From DATBDE01 sp036270095 (GTDB taxonomy: Bacteria; Actinomycetota; Thermoleophilia; Solirubrobacterales; Solirubrobacteraceae), in contig DATBDE010000083.1 in the NCBI GenBank assembly GCA_036270095.1, positions 1 to 29,577 of the forward strand: 29,577 nt of DNA, written 5' to 3'. The position numbers were made by a program, and so were the translations under genes. The stretch's first letter is position 1, and each line of letters starts with the position of its first letter. Shown in pieces: positions 14,611 to 22,139 of the stretch. The notes beneath the pieces were generated by a model that made no database searches, was not told where the DNA came from, and saw only the letters and a list, made by a program, of their open reading frames with translations.

Positions 14611-15972
14611 GTGCGCTCGCTGCGCGCGCGGCTCCTCCTCACCATCGGCACGGCGGTCCTGGTCGCCACCGTGCTGACCGTCGTGGTCGCGGGCGTCCTC
14701 GTCCGCGGGAAAGTGCAGGACCAGGCGCTCACGAACCTCGAGCGCCAGGCCGACACCGCCGCCGCGATCGCCGCCGTGCCCGCGGGGCAGACGCGGGTCG
14801 TGCGGGCCGGGCCGCGCGCGCCGCTGCGCGCGCTGCGCCAGAACGGCGTCGCCGGCACGCGCCGCCCCGCTGCGCTGTCGGGCCTGCCGTCCGGCGACGC
14901 CTCGGGCGAGCGCGACGGCCTGCTCTACGCGGCGCGGACGACCGCGACCGGCGGGCGCATCGCGGTCGTGCGCCCTTCCGGCCTGTCGGCGGGGGACTGG
15001 CGCCCGTTCGTGGTCTCGCTCGTGCTCGCCGGCCTGGGCGGCGCGGTGGTGGCGACCCTGTTTGCGCTCGTGCTCGCGCGGCGGCTGACCCGGCCCGTGC
15101 GGCGCCTGTCGGACGCCACGCGCGCGGTCGCGTCGGGGCGGTCCGACGTGTCGGTGCCGGTGGAGGGGGAGGACGAGCTGGCCGAGCTGTCGGCCGCGTT
15201 CAACGCCATGGCCGCCGAGCTCACCGACGCCCGCGAGGCCGAGCGTCGCTTCCTGCTCTCGGTCTCGCACGAGCTGAAGTCCCCGCTGACCGCCATCCGC
15301 GGCTACGCCGAGGGCCTGAGCGACGGCGCGGTGGCGCCGCGCGAGGCCGGCGCGGCGATAGGCGAGGAGTCCCAGCGGCTCGAGCGCCTCGTGCGCGACC
15401 TGCTCGACCTCGGGCAGCTCGAGCGGCGGCGCTTCTCGATCGCCCCCGAGCCCGTCGACCTCGCCACCGTGGCCGCGCGCGCCCACGAGCGCTTCGCCGT
15501 CCGCGCGCGCGAGCTCAGCCTGGCGCTGCGGGTCGAGGCCGACGGTTACGCGGTCGTGCTCGCCGACCCCGACCGGCTGCTGCAGGCGGTGTCGAACCTG
15601 GTCGAGAACGCGCTGCGGGTCACGCCCGCCGGCGGGACCGTGGTCGTGCGGGTGTTCCCGGGGCGCATCGAGGTCGCCGACAACGGCCCCGGTCTCGAGG
15701 CCTCGGACCTGCCGCATGCCTTCGACCGCTTCTACCTGCACGACCGCTACCGCTCGGATCGCCCGGTCGGCTCCGGCCTCGGGCTCGCGCTCGTGCGCGA
15801 GCTGGCCGAGGCCATGGGCGGGAAGGTCTCCGTGATCAGCGCCCCCGGTCAGGGCACCGCCTTCGCGATCGACCTTCAGCTCTCCCAGCCCAGCGCCGCG
15901 GCCACGCGGTCGCTCAGGGTCATGGGGTCGAACGGCTTGGGGATCACCCCGGCCACCCCCAGCGACGCGTAG
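14611..15972 (+). CDS. Sensor histidine kinase (HAMP-HisKA-HATPase)
   Basis: Partner kinase of the OmpR-type regulator, 453 aa. TM1 lies at about residues 8-30 and a short sensor loop at 31-130. TM2 (VVSLVLAGLGGAVVATLFAL) is near 133-152, with HAMP to about 205. The dimerisation helix has phospho-acceptor His220 in SVSHELKSPLTAIRGY. The ATPase domain has an N box (NLVENALR), G1 (DNGPGLE), an F box (FDRFYLHD) and G2 (GSGLGLAL). The last 30 or so residues lie beyond the ATPase domain and are antisense to the receiver gene (97-bp convergent overlap), so they are probably a read-through tail. Confidence 0.95.
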   Translation: MRSLRARLLLTIGTAVLVATVLTVVVAGVLVRGKVQDQALTNLERQADTAAAIAAVPAGQTRVVRAGPRAPLRALRQNGVAGTRRPAALSGLPSGDASGERDGLLYAARTTATGGRIAVVRPSGLSAGDWRPFVVSLVLAGLGGAVVATLFALVLARRLTRPVRRLSDATRAVASGRSDVSVPVEGEDELAELSAAFNAMAAELTDAREAERRFLLSVSHELKSPLTAIRGYAEGLSDGAVAPREAGAAIGEESQRLERLVRDLLDLGQLERRRFSIAPEPVDLATVAARAHERFAVRARELSLALRVEADGYAVVLADPDRLLQAVSNLVENALRVTPAGGTVVVRVFPGRIEVADNGPGLEASDLPHAFDRFYLHDRYRSDRPVGSGLGLALVRELAEAMGGKVSVISAPGQGTAFAIDLQLSQPSAAATRSLRVMGSNGLGITPATPSDA

Positions 15973-16256
15973 CGCGTCAGCTCCCCCGCCTGGGCCTTGG
16001 CGGTCATGAACAGCACCGGGATCGCGCGCGTCTCGTCGCGGCCGCGCAGGACGTCCAGCGTCGCCGGGCCGTCCAGCCCCGGCATCATCACGTCGAGCAG
16101 GATCACGTCGGGCCGCTGCGCGGACGCCAGCTCGACGCCGTCGGCGCCGCTGCTTGCCGTCAGCACCTCCCAGCCCGCCACCGACCCCAACGAGAGCTCC
16201 ACGACCTCGCGGATGTCGGGCTCGTCTTCGATGAGCAGGACGGTGCGGCGGCTCAC
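15876..16256 (-). CDS. Single-domain response regulator (CheY-like)
   Basis: 126-aa stand-alone receiver with no output domain. It has LLIEDEPDI (acidic pocket), phospho-acceptor Asp55 in VILLDVMMPGLDG, the Thr of LFMTAKAQ and the Lys of VIPKPFDPM, so all phosphotransfer residues are present. GTG 16256 overlaps the hybrid-kinase stop as GTGA, so it is probably that kinase's partner. It may relay phosphate onward or bind a target protein. Its 3' end overlaps the oppositely directed kinase gene by 97 bp. Confidence 0.92.
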   Translation of the reverse strand: MSRRTVLLIEDEPDIREVVELSLGSVAGWEVLTASSGADGVELASAQRPDVILLDVMMPGLDGPATLDVLRGRDETRAIPVLFMTAKAQAGELTRYASLGVAGVIPKPFDPMTLSDRVAAALGWES

Positions 16257-18223
16257 GAGGCGGGCGCGGCCTCCTTGAGCAGGTCGGCCACGCGGCGCTC
16301 GAACTCCTCCGGCGCCACCCGGCCCTTGGTGAAGAACAGCGTCTTGCCCAGCGTGAGCCGCTGCCGGTCGTGCTCGGAGAGGTGGCGAACCGTGTAGACG
16401 ATGACCGGGATGGGCGGGATCTCGGGGTGCTCGCGCAGGTGGTCGACCACGGCCAGGCCGTCGGCGCCGGTGAGCTCGATGTCGAGGACGAGCAGGACGG
16501 GAGCGACGTCGTCGATGAGATGGACGGCCTCCTCGGCGCTCGGGGTCACCACAGCCTCGACGCCCTGCCGGGCCAGCATCGCGCGCAGGACCCGGGCCAG
16601 GTCGGCGTCGTCCTCCACGACGAGCGCGGCGCGGCCGTTGTCGCCGCTGCTCCCGTCGACCTCGCCCACGGCCTCGCTGGGCCGCGGCAGCGTGAACCAG
16701 AACGTCGCGCCGCGGCCGGGCTCGGTGTCGACCCAGAGCGACCCGCCGTGCTGCTCGACGATCGAGCGGGCGATCGGCAGCCCGAGTCCGAAGCCGCCCT
16801 TGTCGCGCGCATCGGAGGCGTCGACCTGGCCGAAGCGCTCGAAGATCGTCTCCCGCTTGTCCGCCGGCACGCCGCGGCCGTGGTCGGCCACGCTGAACAG
16901 CACCGTGTCGGCGGTGGGGTGGGCGGTGACGCGCACCTCCTCGCCACGAGGCGAGAACTTGATCGCGTTGGAGATCAGGTTCGTGAGCGTCTGCATGATC
17001 CGGTCGTGGTCGGCCCGCAACAGCACGGGGTCGACCTGGCTCACCACGCCGACGCCCATCGTCTCGGCCTGGCCCTGCATGGCCTCGATGGCCTGGGCGA
17101 CGAGGTCATCGCTGCGGCAGGTGACCTTCTGCATGGTCACGCGCCCCGACTCGATGCGCTCGATGTCGAGGATGTCGTTGATCAGCCGCACGAGCCGGTC
17201 GGTGTTGGAGACCGCGATGTCGAGCATGCGCTTGCCCTGGTCATCGAGCTCGCCGAACACGCCGCCGGCCATCAGGCCCAGCGAGCCGCGGATCGAGGTC
17301 AGCGGCGTGCGCAGCTCGTGCCCGACCACGGAAACGAACTCGTCCTTCATGCGCTCGATCTCCCGCCGCTCGGTGATGTCGCTGAAGGTCACGACGATGC
17401 CGCTGGTCTCGCCGTTGTCGAGCTGGATCGGCGTGCTGCTGAACAGCACCGGGAACGTGGTGCCGTCCTTGCGGCGGAAGTGCTCGTCGCCGATCGCGTC
17501 CCCCTGCCCGGAGCGGAACTCGCCGTCGACGATGAGGTCGAAGAGGACGCGGCCCTCGAGCTCGGAGGGCTCATAGCCGAGCATGCGCGCCGCGCTCGGG
17601 TTCACGAACACGCCGCGGCCCTCGGGGGTGAGGGTGATGATGCCCTCGGCCGCGCTTGTCATGACCGCGCTGAGATTGCGGGCGCGGAGGCGCACGTTGT
17701 CGACCAGCGCCTGGGTGGCGAAGCCGATGAACGCGGACAGCAGCGTGAGCAGGACCGCGAAGCGCCAGTCGCCCTCCGGGTAGCGGGTCTTGTCGACGAG
17801 GATGGGGATTACGAACGTCGACCAGACGCCGGCCAGCACGGCGATGAGCTCGGCCCGCCCGCTGTAGAGGGCGACCCAGAGCACCGGCAGCAGCACCAGC
17901 GCGGCATAGCCCGAGGCGCCGCCGCCGGTCGCGTCGCGCAGCAGGTCGACGACGCCGAAGTAGACCAAGGGCGGGAAGATCGTGAGCGTGCGCGGGACGC
18001 GGTCCCAGGGCACGAACACGATCGCCGCGATGATGGCCAGGAACAGCGCGGCGCCCACGATGACGTCGACGGAGTCGATCGCGCCCGTGGCGCTGACCGG
18101 CAGCAGCGCGAAGGCCACCCCGGTGGCGGCAAGGAACGGCCAGGCGCGCCTGAGCAGGCCGCGCCTGCGGTAGGGGTTGACCCACCCCGGCCCGCGGCCC
18201 GGAGTCCCGCCAGCCGCTGCCAT
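16253..18223 (-). CDS. Membrane hybrid histidine kinase (PAS-HisKA-HATPase-REC)
   Basis: 656 aa. A membrane block of several helices at about residues 25-185 (for example LFLAIIAAIVFVPW and VLLPVLWVALYSGRAELIAVL) is followed by a PAS domain (SAAEGIITLTPEGRGVFVNP through VVTFSDITERREIE). HisKA follows, with phospho-acceptor His302 in VVGHELRTPLTSIRG. The ATPase has NLISNAIKFSPRG, DHGRGVP and GGFGLGLPIARS. The C-terminal receiver has phospho-acceptor Asp581 in LLVLDIELTGADG. The receiver's usual Lys-Pro is TKG here, a mild departure. It lies 12 bp after the enoyl-CoA hydratase and overlaps the CheY-like gene, so the three form one operon. The stimulus is unknown. Confidence 0.94.
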   Translation of the reverse strand: MAAAGGTPGRGPGWVNPYRRRGLLRRAWPFLAATGVAFALLPVSATGAIDSVDVIVGAALFLAIIAAIVFVPWDRVPRTLTIFPPLVYFGVVDLLRDATGGGASGYAALVLLPVLWVALYSGRAELIAVLAGVWSTFVIPILVDKTRYPEGDWRFAVLLTLLSAFIGFATQALVDNVRLRARNLSAVMTSAAEGIITLTPEGRGVFVNPSAARMLGYEPSELEGRVLFDLIVDGEFRSGQGDAIGDEHFRRKDGTTFPVLFSSTPIQLDNGETSGIVVTFSDITERREIERMKDEFVSVVGHELRTPLTSIRGSLGLMAGGVFGELDDQGKRMLDIAVSNTDRLVRLINDILDIERIESGRVTMQKVTCRSDDLVAQAIEAMQGQAETMGVGVVSQVDPVLLRADHDRIMQTLTNLISNAIKFSPRGEEVRVTAHPTADTVLFSVADHGRGVPADKRETIFERFGQVDASDARDKGGFGLGLPIARSIVEQHGGSLWVDTEPGRGATFWFTLPRPSEAVGEVDGSSGDNGRAALVVEDDADLARVLRAMLARQGVEAVVTPSAEEAVHLIDDVAPVLLVLDIELTGADGLAVVDHLREHPEIPPIPVIVYTVRHLSEHDRQRLTLGKTLFFTKGRVAPEEFERRVADLLKEAAPAS

Positions 18224-18235
18224 CGGGCACCGCCC

Positions 18236-19015
18236 CTAGCGGCCCGCGAATTCGGGCTGCCGTCGCTCGGCCAGCGCGCGGGCGCCCTCGGCGAAGTCCT
18301 CGGAGCGGGCGCACTGCTCCTGGGCGCTGACCTCCATCTCCAGCGTGACCGCCAGGGCCGGGCGCGCCGACGCGTCCATCACCCGCTTGGCCAGGCCGAC
18401 CGCGCGCGGGGCGCAGGCCAGCAGCTCGCCCACGAGGGCGTCGGTTTCGGCCTCGAGGCCGTCGGCCGGCGCGACGCGGTTGACCAGGCCGATGCGCTCG
18501 GCCTCCTCGGCGCCGATGAGCTTGCCGGTCATCACGAGCTCCTTCGCGCGCCCCAGGCCGACCACGGCGGGCAGGCGCGAGGAGCCGCCCACGTCGGGGA
18601 TGAGCCCGATGCGGGTCTCGGGCATCCCGATGACCGCGTCCATGGCCATGACGCGCAGGTCGCAGGCCAGCGCGAGCTCCATGGCCCCGCCGATGCAGCC
18701 GCCGTGGATCGAGGCGATCGTGGGCTTGAGCATCTCCTCGGCCAGGTTCCAGGCCTCGAGGCACTCGCGGCGGAAGGCGCGCAGCATGTCGACCTGCCCC
18801 GGGAGGTCCCCGAGGGTGTTGAAGTCCATGCCGGAGGAGAACATCGCGCCCTCCCCGCGGATGACCACGCAGAGCACGTCGGGGTCGTTGGCCGCCGCGC
18901 GCAGCGCGCGCCCGATCTCGGTCACGAGCTCGCCGTTCATCGCGTTGCGCTTCTCCGGCCGGTTGAGGACGACGTGACGGACGCCGCCACGGTCCTCGAT
19001 CTGCACTATTGCCAT
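18236..19015 (-). CDS. Enoyl-CoA hydratase/isomerase (crotonase family)
   Basis: 259-aa crotonase-fold enzyme, probably hydrating enoyl-CoA in beta-oxidation. It has HVVLNRPEKRNAMNGEL at the N-terminus, the oxyanion-hole segment SSGMDFNTLGD and HGGCIGGAMELALACDLRV with the first catalytic Glu. PETRIGLIPDVGGSSRLP carries the second acidic position. Both acid residues used by true hydratases appear present. ATG 19015 lies 6 nt after a TACGCT box, so the transcript is probably leaderless. It is first in an operon with the hybrid kinase and receiver. Isomerase activity cannot be excluded. Confidence 0.92.
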   Translation of the reverse strand: MAIVQIEDRGGVRHVVLNRPEKRNAMNGELVTEIGRALRAAANDPDVLCVVIRGEGAMFSSGMDFNTLGDLPGQVDMLRAFRRECLEAWNLAEEMLKPTIASIHGGCIGGAMELALACDLRVMAMDAVIGMPETRIGLIPDVGGSSRLPAVVGLGRAKELVMTGKLIGAEEAERIGLVNRVAPADGLEAETDALVGELLACAPRAVGLAKRVMDASARPALAVTLEMEVSAQEQCARSEDFAEGARALAERRQPEFAGR

Positions 19016-19021
19016 TTCCGC

Positions 19022-19039
19022 AGCGTAGCCCTGTAGGGT
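19022..19039. promoter_or_regulatory. Divergent promoters for hydratase and DUF4190 operons
   Basis: On the minus strand TACGCT (19027-19022) ends 6 nt before ATG 19015, a leaderless start. On the plus strand TAGGGT (19034-19039) would start RNA near 19046, leaving a leader of about 33 nt before ATG 19079 that contains GAGG (19070-19073) at a 5-nt spacing. The two divergent genes would thus use different initiation modes. Confidence 0.45.
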
Positions 19040-19078
19040 GCCGCGCGCACGGTCCGGCCCGCGACTTGCGAGGTACAG

Positions 19079-19381
19079 ATGACGACGCCGCAGCCTCAGG
19101 CCCAGCCCCAGCCCACCAACACGAATGCGGTCATCTCGCTGGTTCTCGCGATCGTGGGTCTGTTCCTGTGCGGGGGCATCCTCTGCCCTGTCGCCTGGTA
19201 CCTCGGGGCGCGCGCCGAGCAGGAGATCGACGCCTCCGCCGGCCTGCAGGGCGGACGCGGCATCGCCACGGCCGGCAAGATCATCGGGATCATCGGGACC
19301 GTGCTTTTCGTGATCTGGCTCGCGATCACGATCATCGTCCTGATCGCCGGCGGGTCGTTCCTGTTCGTGCACAACAACTGA
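19079..19381 (+). CDS. DUF4190-family small membrane protein
   Basis: 100 aa. A Pro/Gln-rich cytoplasmic lead (MTTPQPQAQPQPTNTNAVIS) precedes two membrane helices, about 20-42 and 68-95. Between them is the family segment WYLGARAEQEIDASAG followed by GRGIATAGKIIGIIGTV. The ATGKI(L/I)GI-type motif is shared with the proteins at 19820 and 20114, so the three are paralogues. A GAGG ribosome-binding site lies 5 nt before the ATG. It is first in a run of small membrane-protein genes. DUF4190 has no established function. Confidence 0.85.
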   Translation: MTTPQPQAQPQPTNTNAVISLVLAIVGLFLCGGILCPVAWYLGARAEQEIDASAGLQGGRGIATAGKIIGIIGTVLFVIWLAITIIVLIAGGSFLFVHNN

Positions 19382-19397
19382 GCGGCGCGCGGTTGGG

Positions 19398-19823
19398 ATG
19401 GCGGTCTCGACCAGCGCTCTCCGCCGTCCGGCGCTGCACGCGCCGCAGGGCGTGGATCGCGCTGCCCTCGGGCTCAGCGTGTGCTGCGTCGGCGCGGCCG
19501 TGCTCGGCGGCCTGTCGGGCGCGGATGTCGCCCACCCCGGGGCGCCGGGCTGCCTGCTGCGCGCCGTCACCGGCATCCCGTGCCCGTTCTGCGGCCTGAC
19601 GCACAGCATGATGGCGCTGGGCCAGGGCAACCTGGCCGCCGCCGTGGCGCAGAACCCGCTGGGGCTCCTGGTGCTGCCGCTGGCCCTCGTGCTGCTCGTG
19701 CTCGGCGCGCGCATCGTGCTGCGCGGCGGCCGCATCCGCTGGCCCGCGACGCCGGTGCTGTGGGTCGGCCTCGGCGTGGTGCTCGTGAGCTGGGCGGTGC
19801 AGATGGTCAGGTTCGCGCCGTGA
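19398..19823 (+). CDS. DUF2752-family membrane protein
   Basis: 141 aa with three predicted helices: about 25-45, 85-108 and 118-138. The family hallmark GIPCPFCGLTHSMMAL is present, with Cys62 and Cys65 forming a CPxC pair; the usual Arg after the Thr is His here. It then reads GQGNLAAAVAQNPLG, the conserved second part. The CPxC pair might bind metal or form a disulfide; this is not established for the family. It starts 16 bp after the preceding DUF4190 gene and overlaps the next DUF4190 gene as GTGA. Confidence 0.87.
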   Translation: MAVSTSALRRPALHAPQGVDRAALGLSVCCVGAAVLGGLSGADVAHPGAPGCLLRAVTGIPCPFCGLTHSMMALGQGNLAAAVAQNPLGLLVLPLALVLLVLGARIVLRGGRIRWPATPVLWVGLGVVLVSWAVQMVRFAP

Positions 19824-20098
19824 GCGCGCGGCCGCCCGCCACCCGCCCCAACGCCCCCAACGCCGTCCTCGCGCTCGTGCTGGGCATCGTGGGCGTGGCC
19901 GTCTGCTCCGTGTGCGCGCCGTTCGCCTGGTACTTCGGCGCGCAGGCCGAGCACGCGGTCGACGCCTCCGCGGGGACGCTGGACGGCCGGTCGTTCGCGA
20001 CCGCCGGAAAGATCCTCGGGATCGTCGGGACCGTCTTCCTCGTCATCACCGTGATCGGCGTGATCGTCTACGCCGTCGTCGTTGCATCGTCGAACTAG
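19820..20098 (+). CDS. DUF4190-family small membrane protein
   Basis: 92 aa from GTG 19820 (GTGA overlap with the DUF2752 stop). Two helices flank WYFGAQAEHAVDASAG and GRSFATAGKILGIVGTVFL, which align closely with the proteins at 19079 and 20114. The N-terminus is only a short Pro/Asn-rich lead. The overlap implies that it is made together with the DUF2752 protein and may partner it. Function unknown. Confidence 0.85.
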   Translation: MSARPPATRPNAPNAVLALVLGIVGVAVCSVCAPFAWYFGAQAEHAVDASAGTLDGRSFATAGKILGIVGTVFLVITVIGVIVYAVVVASSN

Positions 20099-20113
20099 GA
20101 GTGGAGAGACACC

Positions 20114-20623
20114 GTGACGCAACCGCCTGACCAGCCGACCCCTGGGGATCCGCTCGAGCCCCAGGGCGGCCCGCCGCCGCCACCGCCGCCACCCCCGCCG
20201 CCGCCTGGGCAGGCGCCTGCGCCGCCACCCAGCCCGCCCGCCCAGCAGCCCGCGCCGCCCGGGCCGCCGCCCCCGCCGGGCCAGCAGCCGGCGCCGCTCG
20301 GGCCGCCGCCTCCGCCCGGCGGCGCGCCGGCCTACCAGGCCGGCGGCTACGCGGCGCCCGCAGCGCTGCCCAACGCGCCCGGCTCGGTCGCCGCGCTCGT
20401 GCTCGGCATCGTCGGGCTGCCCTTCCTCTGCCCGGTCTGCGGCCCGTTCGCCTACTACTACGGCCAGAAGGCCGAGCAGACGGCCGACGCCGCCGGCGGC
20501 ACCCTAGGCGGCCGCGGCATGGCCACGGCCGGGAAGATCCTGGGGATCGTCGACAGCGTCTTCCTGGTGCTGTGGATCCTCTACATCATCCTCGTCGTCG
20601 TCCTCGCGGTCGGGCAGTCCTGA
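20114..20623 (+). CDS. Proline-rich DUF4190-family membrane protein
   Basis: 169 aa. The first 15 residues (MTQPPDQPTPGDPLE) recur almost exactly in the protein at 21518. A tract of consecutive prolines and PPPPG units follows to about residue 70, probably a flexible cytoplasmic arm. The C-terminal half is the DUF4190 two-helix unit with YYYGQKAEQTADAAGG and GRGMATAGKILGIVDSVF. GTG 20114 has purine-rich GGAG-type sequence upstream. Its stop overlaps the dehydrogenase ATG as TGATG. Function unknown; poly-Pro arms often mediate protein contacts. Confidence 0.87.
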   Translation: MTQPPDQPTPGDPLEPQGGPPPPPPPPPPPPGQAPAPPPSPPAQQPAPPGPPPPPGQQPAPLGPPPPPGGAPAYQAGGYAAPAALPNAPGSVAALVLGIVGLPFLCPVCGPFAYYYGQKAEQTADAAGGTLGGRGMATAGKILGIVDSVFLVLWILYIILVVVLAVGQS

Positions 20624-21507
20624 TGGCCGACCTGAGCAGGATCGGGGTCCTCGGCTGCGGCCTCATGGGCCACGGCATCACGCAGGTCGCGGCCCAGTCG
20701 GGCTACGACGTCGTCGTGCGCGAGGTCGACCAGGACCGCCTCGACAAGGGCATCGGCCGGATCGAGAAGCAGCTTACCCGCGCGGTCGAGAAGGGCCGCA
20801 TGGAGCAGGCCGACGCCGAGGCCGTGCGCGGGCGGATCACACCCAGGCTCGAGTACGGCGACCTGGCCGACTCCGACCTCGTCATCGAGGCCATCACCGA
20901 GGACCTCCCGCGCAAGCTGGAGATGTGGGGCGAGGTCGACGGGCTGGTCAAGCCCGACGCGTTCCTGGCCACCAACACCTCGTCGCTGCCGGTCGTCGAC
21001 CAGGCGGCGGCGACGTCGCGGCCCGACCGCTTCCTCGGCCTGCACTTCTTCAACCCGGTGCAGGTGATGAAGCTGCTCGAGGTCATCCGCGGCGTGACGA
21101 CGTCGGACGAGGCCTTCGCCGTCGGCATGGCCTTCGGGCAGAAGCTCGGCAAGCTCACGGTCGAGACGCGCGACACCGCCGGCTTCATCGTCAACCGGCT
21201 GCTGGTGCCGTACCTGCTCGACGGCATCCGCGCCTACGAGGAGGGCGTGGGCTCGATCGCGCAGATCGACGAGGCCATGAAGGCGGGCGCCGGGCACCCC
21301 ATGGGGCCGCTGACGCTGTCGGATTTCGTGGGGCTGGACACCCTCGGCGCGATCGCCGACGTGATGTTCGACGAGTTCCGCGAGCGGCGGTTCGCACAAC
21401 CCCCGCTCCTACGGAAAATGCTCTCTGCGGGCTGGTACGGTCGGAAATCCGGGATGGGCTTCTACGACTACGCGGGGGAGGAGCCCCTGCCCAACCCGGG
21501 GCTTTGA
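20623..21507 (+). CDS. 3-hydroxyacyl-CoA (3-hydroxybutyryl-CoA) dehydrogenase
   Basis: NAD-dependent dehydrogenase of 294 aa that oxidises 3-hydroxyacyl-CoA, as in beta-oxidation, or works in reverse in butyryl-CoA synthesis. It has the Rossmann loop GVLGCGLMGHGITQVAAQSG, ATNTSSLPV (substrate Ser), catalytic His in LGLHFFNPVQVMKLLEVI, DTAGFIVNRLLVPYL (Asn) and GHPMGPLTLSDFVGLDT, ending KSGMGFYDY. This is the single-domain type, close to Hbd/PaaH/FadB2. It is nested between small membrane-protein genes: a one-base TGATG overlap upstream and 10 bp to the next start downstream. Confidence 0.94.
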   Translation: MADLSRIGVLGCGLMGHGITQVAAQSGYDVVVREVDQDRLDKGIGRIEKQLTRAVEKGRMEQADAEAVRGRITPRLEYGDLADSDLVIEAITEDLPRKLEMWGEVDGLVKPDAFLATNTSSLPVVDQAAATSRPDRFLGLHFFNPVQVMKLLEVIRGVTTSDEAFAVGMAFGQKLGKLTVETRDTAGFIVNRLLVPYLLDGIRAYEEGVGSIAQIDEAMKAGAGHPMGPLTLSDFVGLDTLGAIADVMFDEFRERRFAQPPLLRKMLSAGWYGRKSGMGFYDYAGEEPLPNPGL

Positions 21508-21517
21508 GAGGAGAGCC

Positions 21518-22135
21518 ATGACCAACCCACCCGATCAGCCGACGCCGGGCGATCCATTGGAGAAGGGCCCACCTGCCCCACCGCCCGCGCCGCCCGGTCA
21601 GGCGCCGCCTCCGCCTCCCCCGCCGTCGAAGGCCCCGTCGGGCGGCGAGCCGCCCCCGCCGCCGGCAGGGGCCCCATCCGGTGGCGCGCCGCCCGCGCCG
21701 CCGGCGCCGCCGCCGTCGAGCCCCCCGCCGGCGCCCGCGCCGTCGGGCGGGCCTCCGCCGCCGCCCGGGCAGCCGGCCGCGGCGCCGCCCGCGCCCGTGC
21801 CGGGTGCGCCGGCCCCGCCGCCCGGCTACGCGGCGCCCCCGGGGGCCGTCGCGGCCCCCTATCCGCAGCAGGCCCAGGGCCAGCCGGGGATCGCCATCGC
21901 CGCGCTGGTGCTCGGCATCCTCTCGATCCTCGCGCCGATCCTCTGCGGCGTGTTCGCGCTGCCGGTGGGCATCGCCGGGATCGTGTGCGGCTACATCGGG
22001 CGCAACCAGGCGCGCGAGCGCGGGCTGCCGACCTCGATGGCCACGGCCGGCCTGATCTGCGCGATCATCGGCACCGTCCTGTCGATCCTGTTCGCGATCC
22101 TGGTCGGGGCGATCATCATCTCGAGCGGCTCGTAG
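21518..22135 (+). CDS. Proline-rich DUF4190-family membrane protein
   Basis: 205 aa. The N-terminus MTNPPDQPTPGDPLE nearly repeats that of the protein at 20114. A long Pro/Ala/Gly arm to about residue 120 contains repeated PSGG and PPPPG units. Two helices then flank CGYIGRNQARERGLPTSMA, the DUF4190 core in a more diverged form. AGGAG (21509-21513) lies 4 nt before the ATG. A DUF2752 gene follows after 4 bp, repeating the DUF4190-DUF2752 pairing seen at 19079-19823. Function unknown. Confidence 0.87.
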   Translation: MTNPPDQPTPGDPLEKGPPAPPPAPPGQAPPPPPPPSKAPSGGEPPPPPAGAPSGGAPPAPPAPPPSSPPPAPAPSGGPPPPPGQPAAAPPAPVPGAPAPPPGYAAPPGAVAAPYPQQAQGQPGIAIAALVLGILSILAPILCGVFALPVGIAGIVCGYIGRNQARERGLPTSMATAGLICAIIGTVLSILFAILVGAIIISSGS

Positions 22136-22139
22136 GCGC

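Noticed and set aside
16370..19036. Plus-strand open frame of nearly 900 codons antisense to the hybrid kinase and hydratase
   Set aside because: It shows no recognisable motif, while the opposite strand carries complete PAS, HisKA, HATPase, REC and crotonase signatures.
20165..20330. CCG/CCGCCA tandem repeats suggestive of a microsatellite
   Set aside because: They lie in frame within the proline-rich arm of a DUF4190 protein and use mixed proline codons; explained as coding low complexity.
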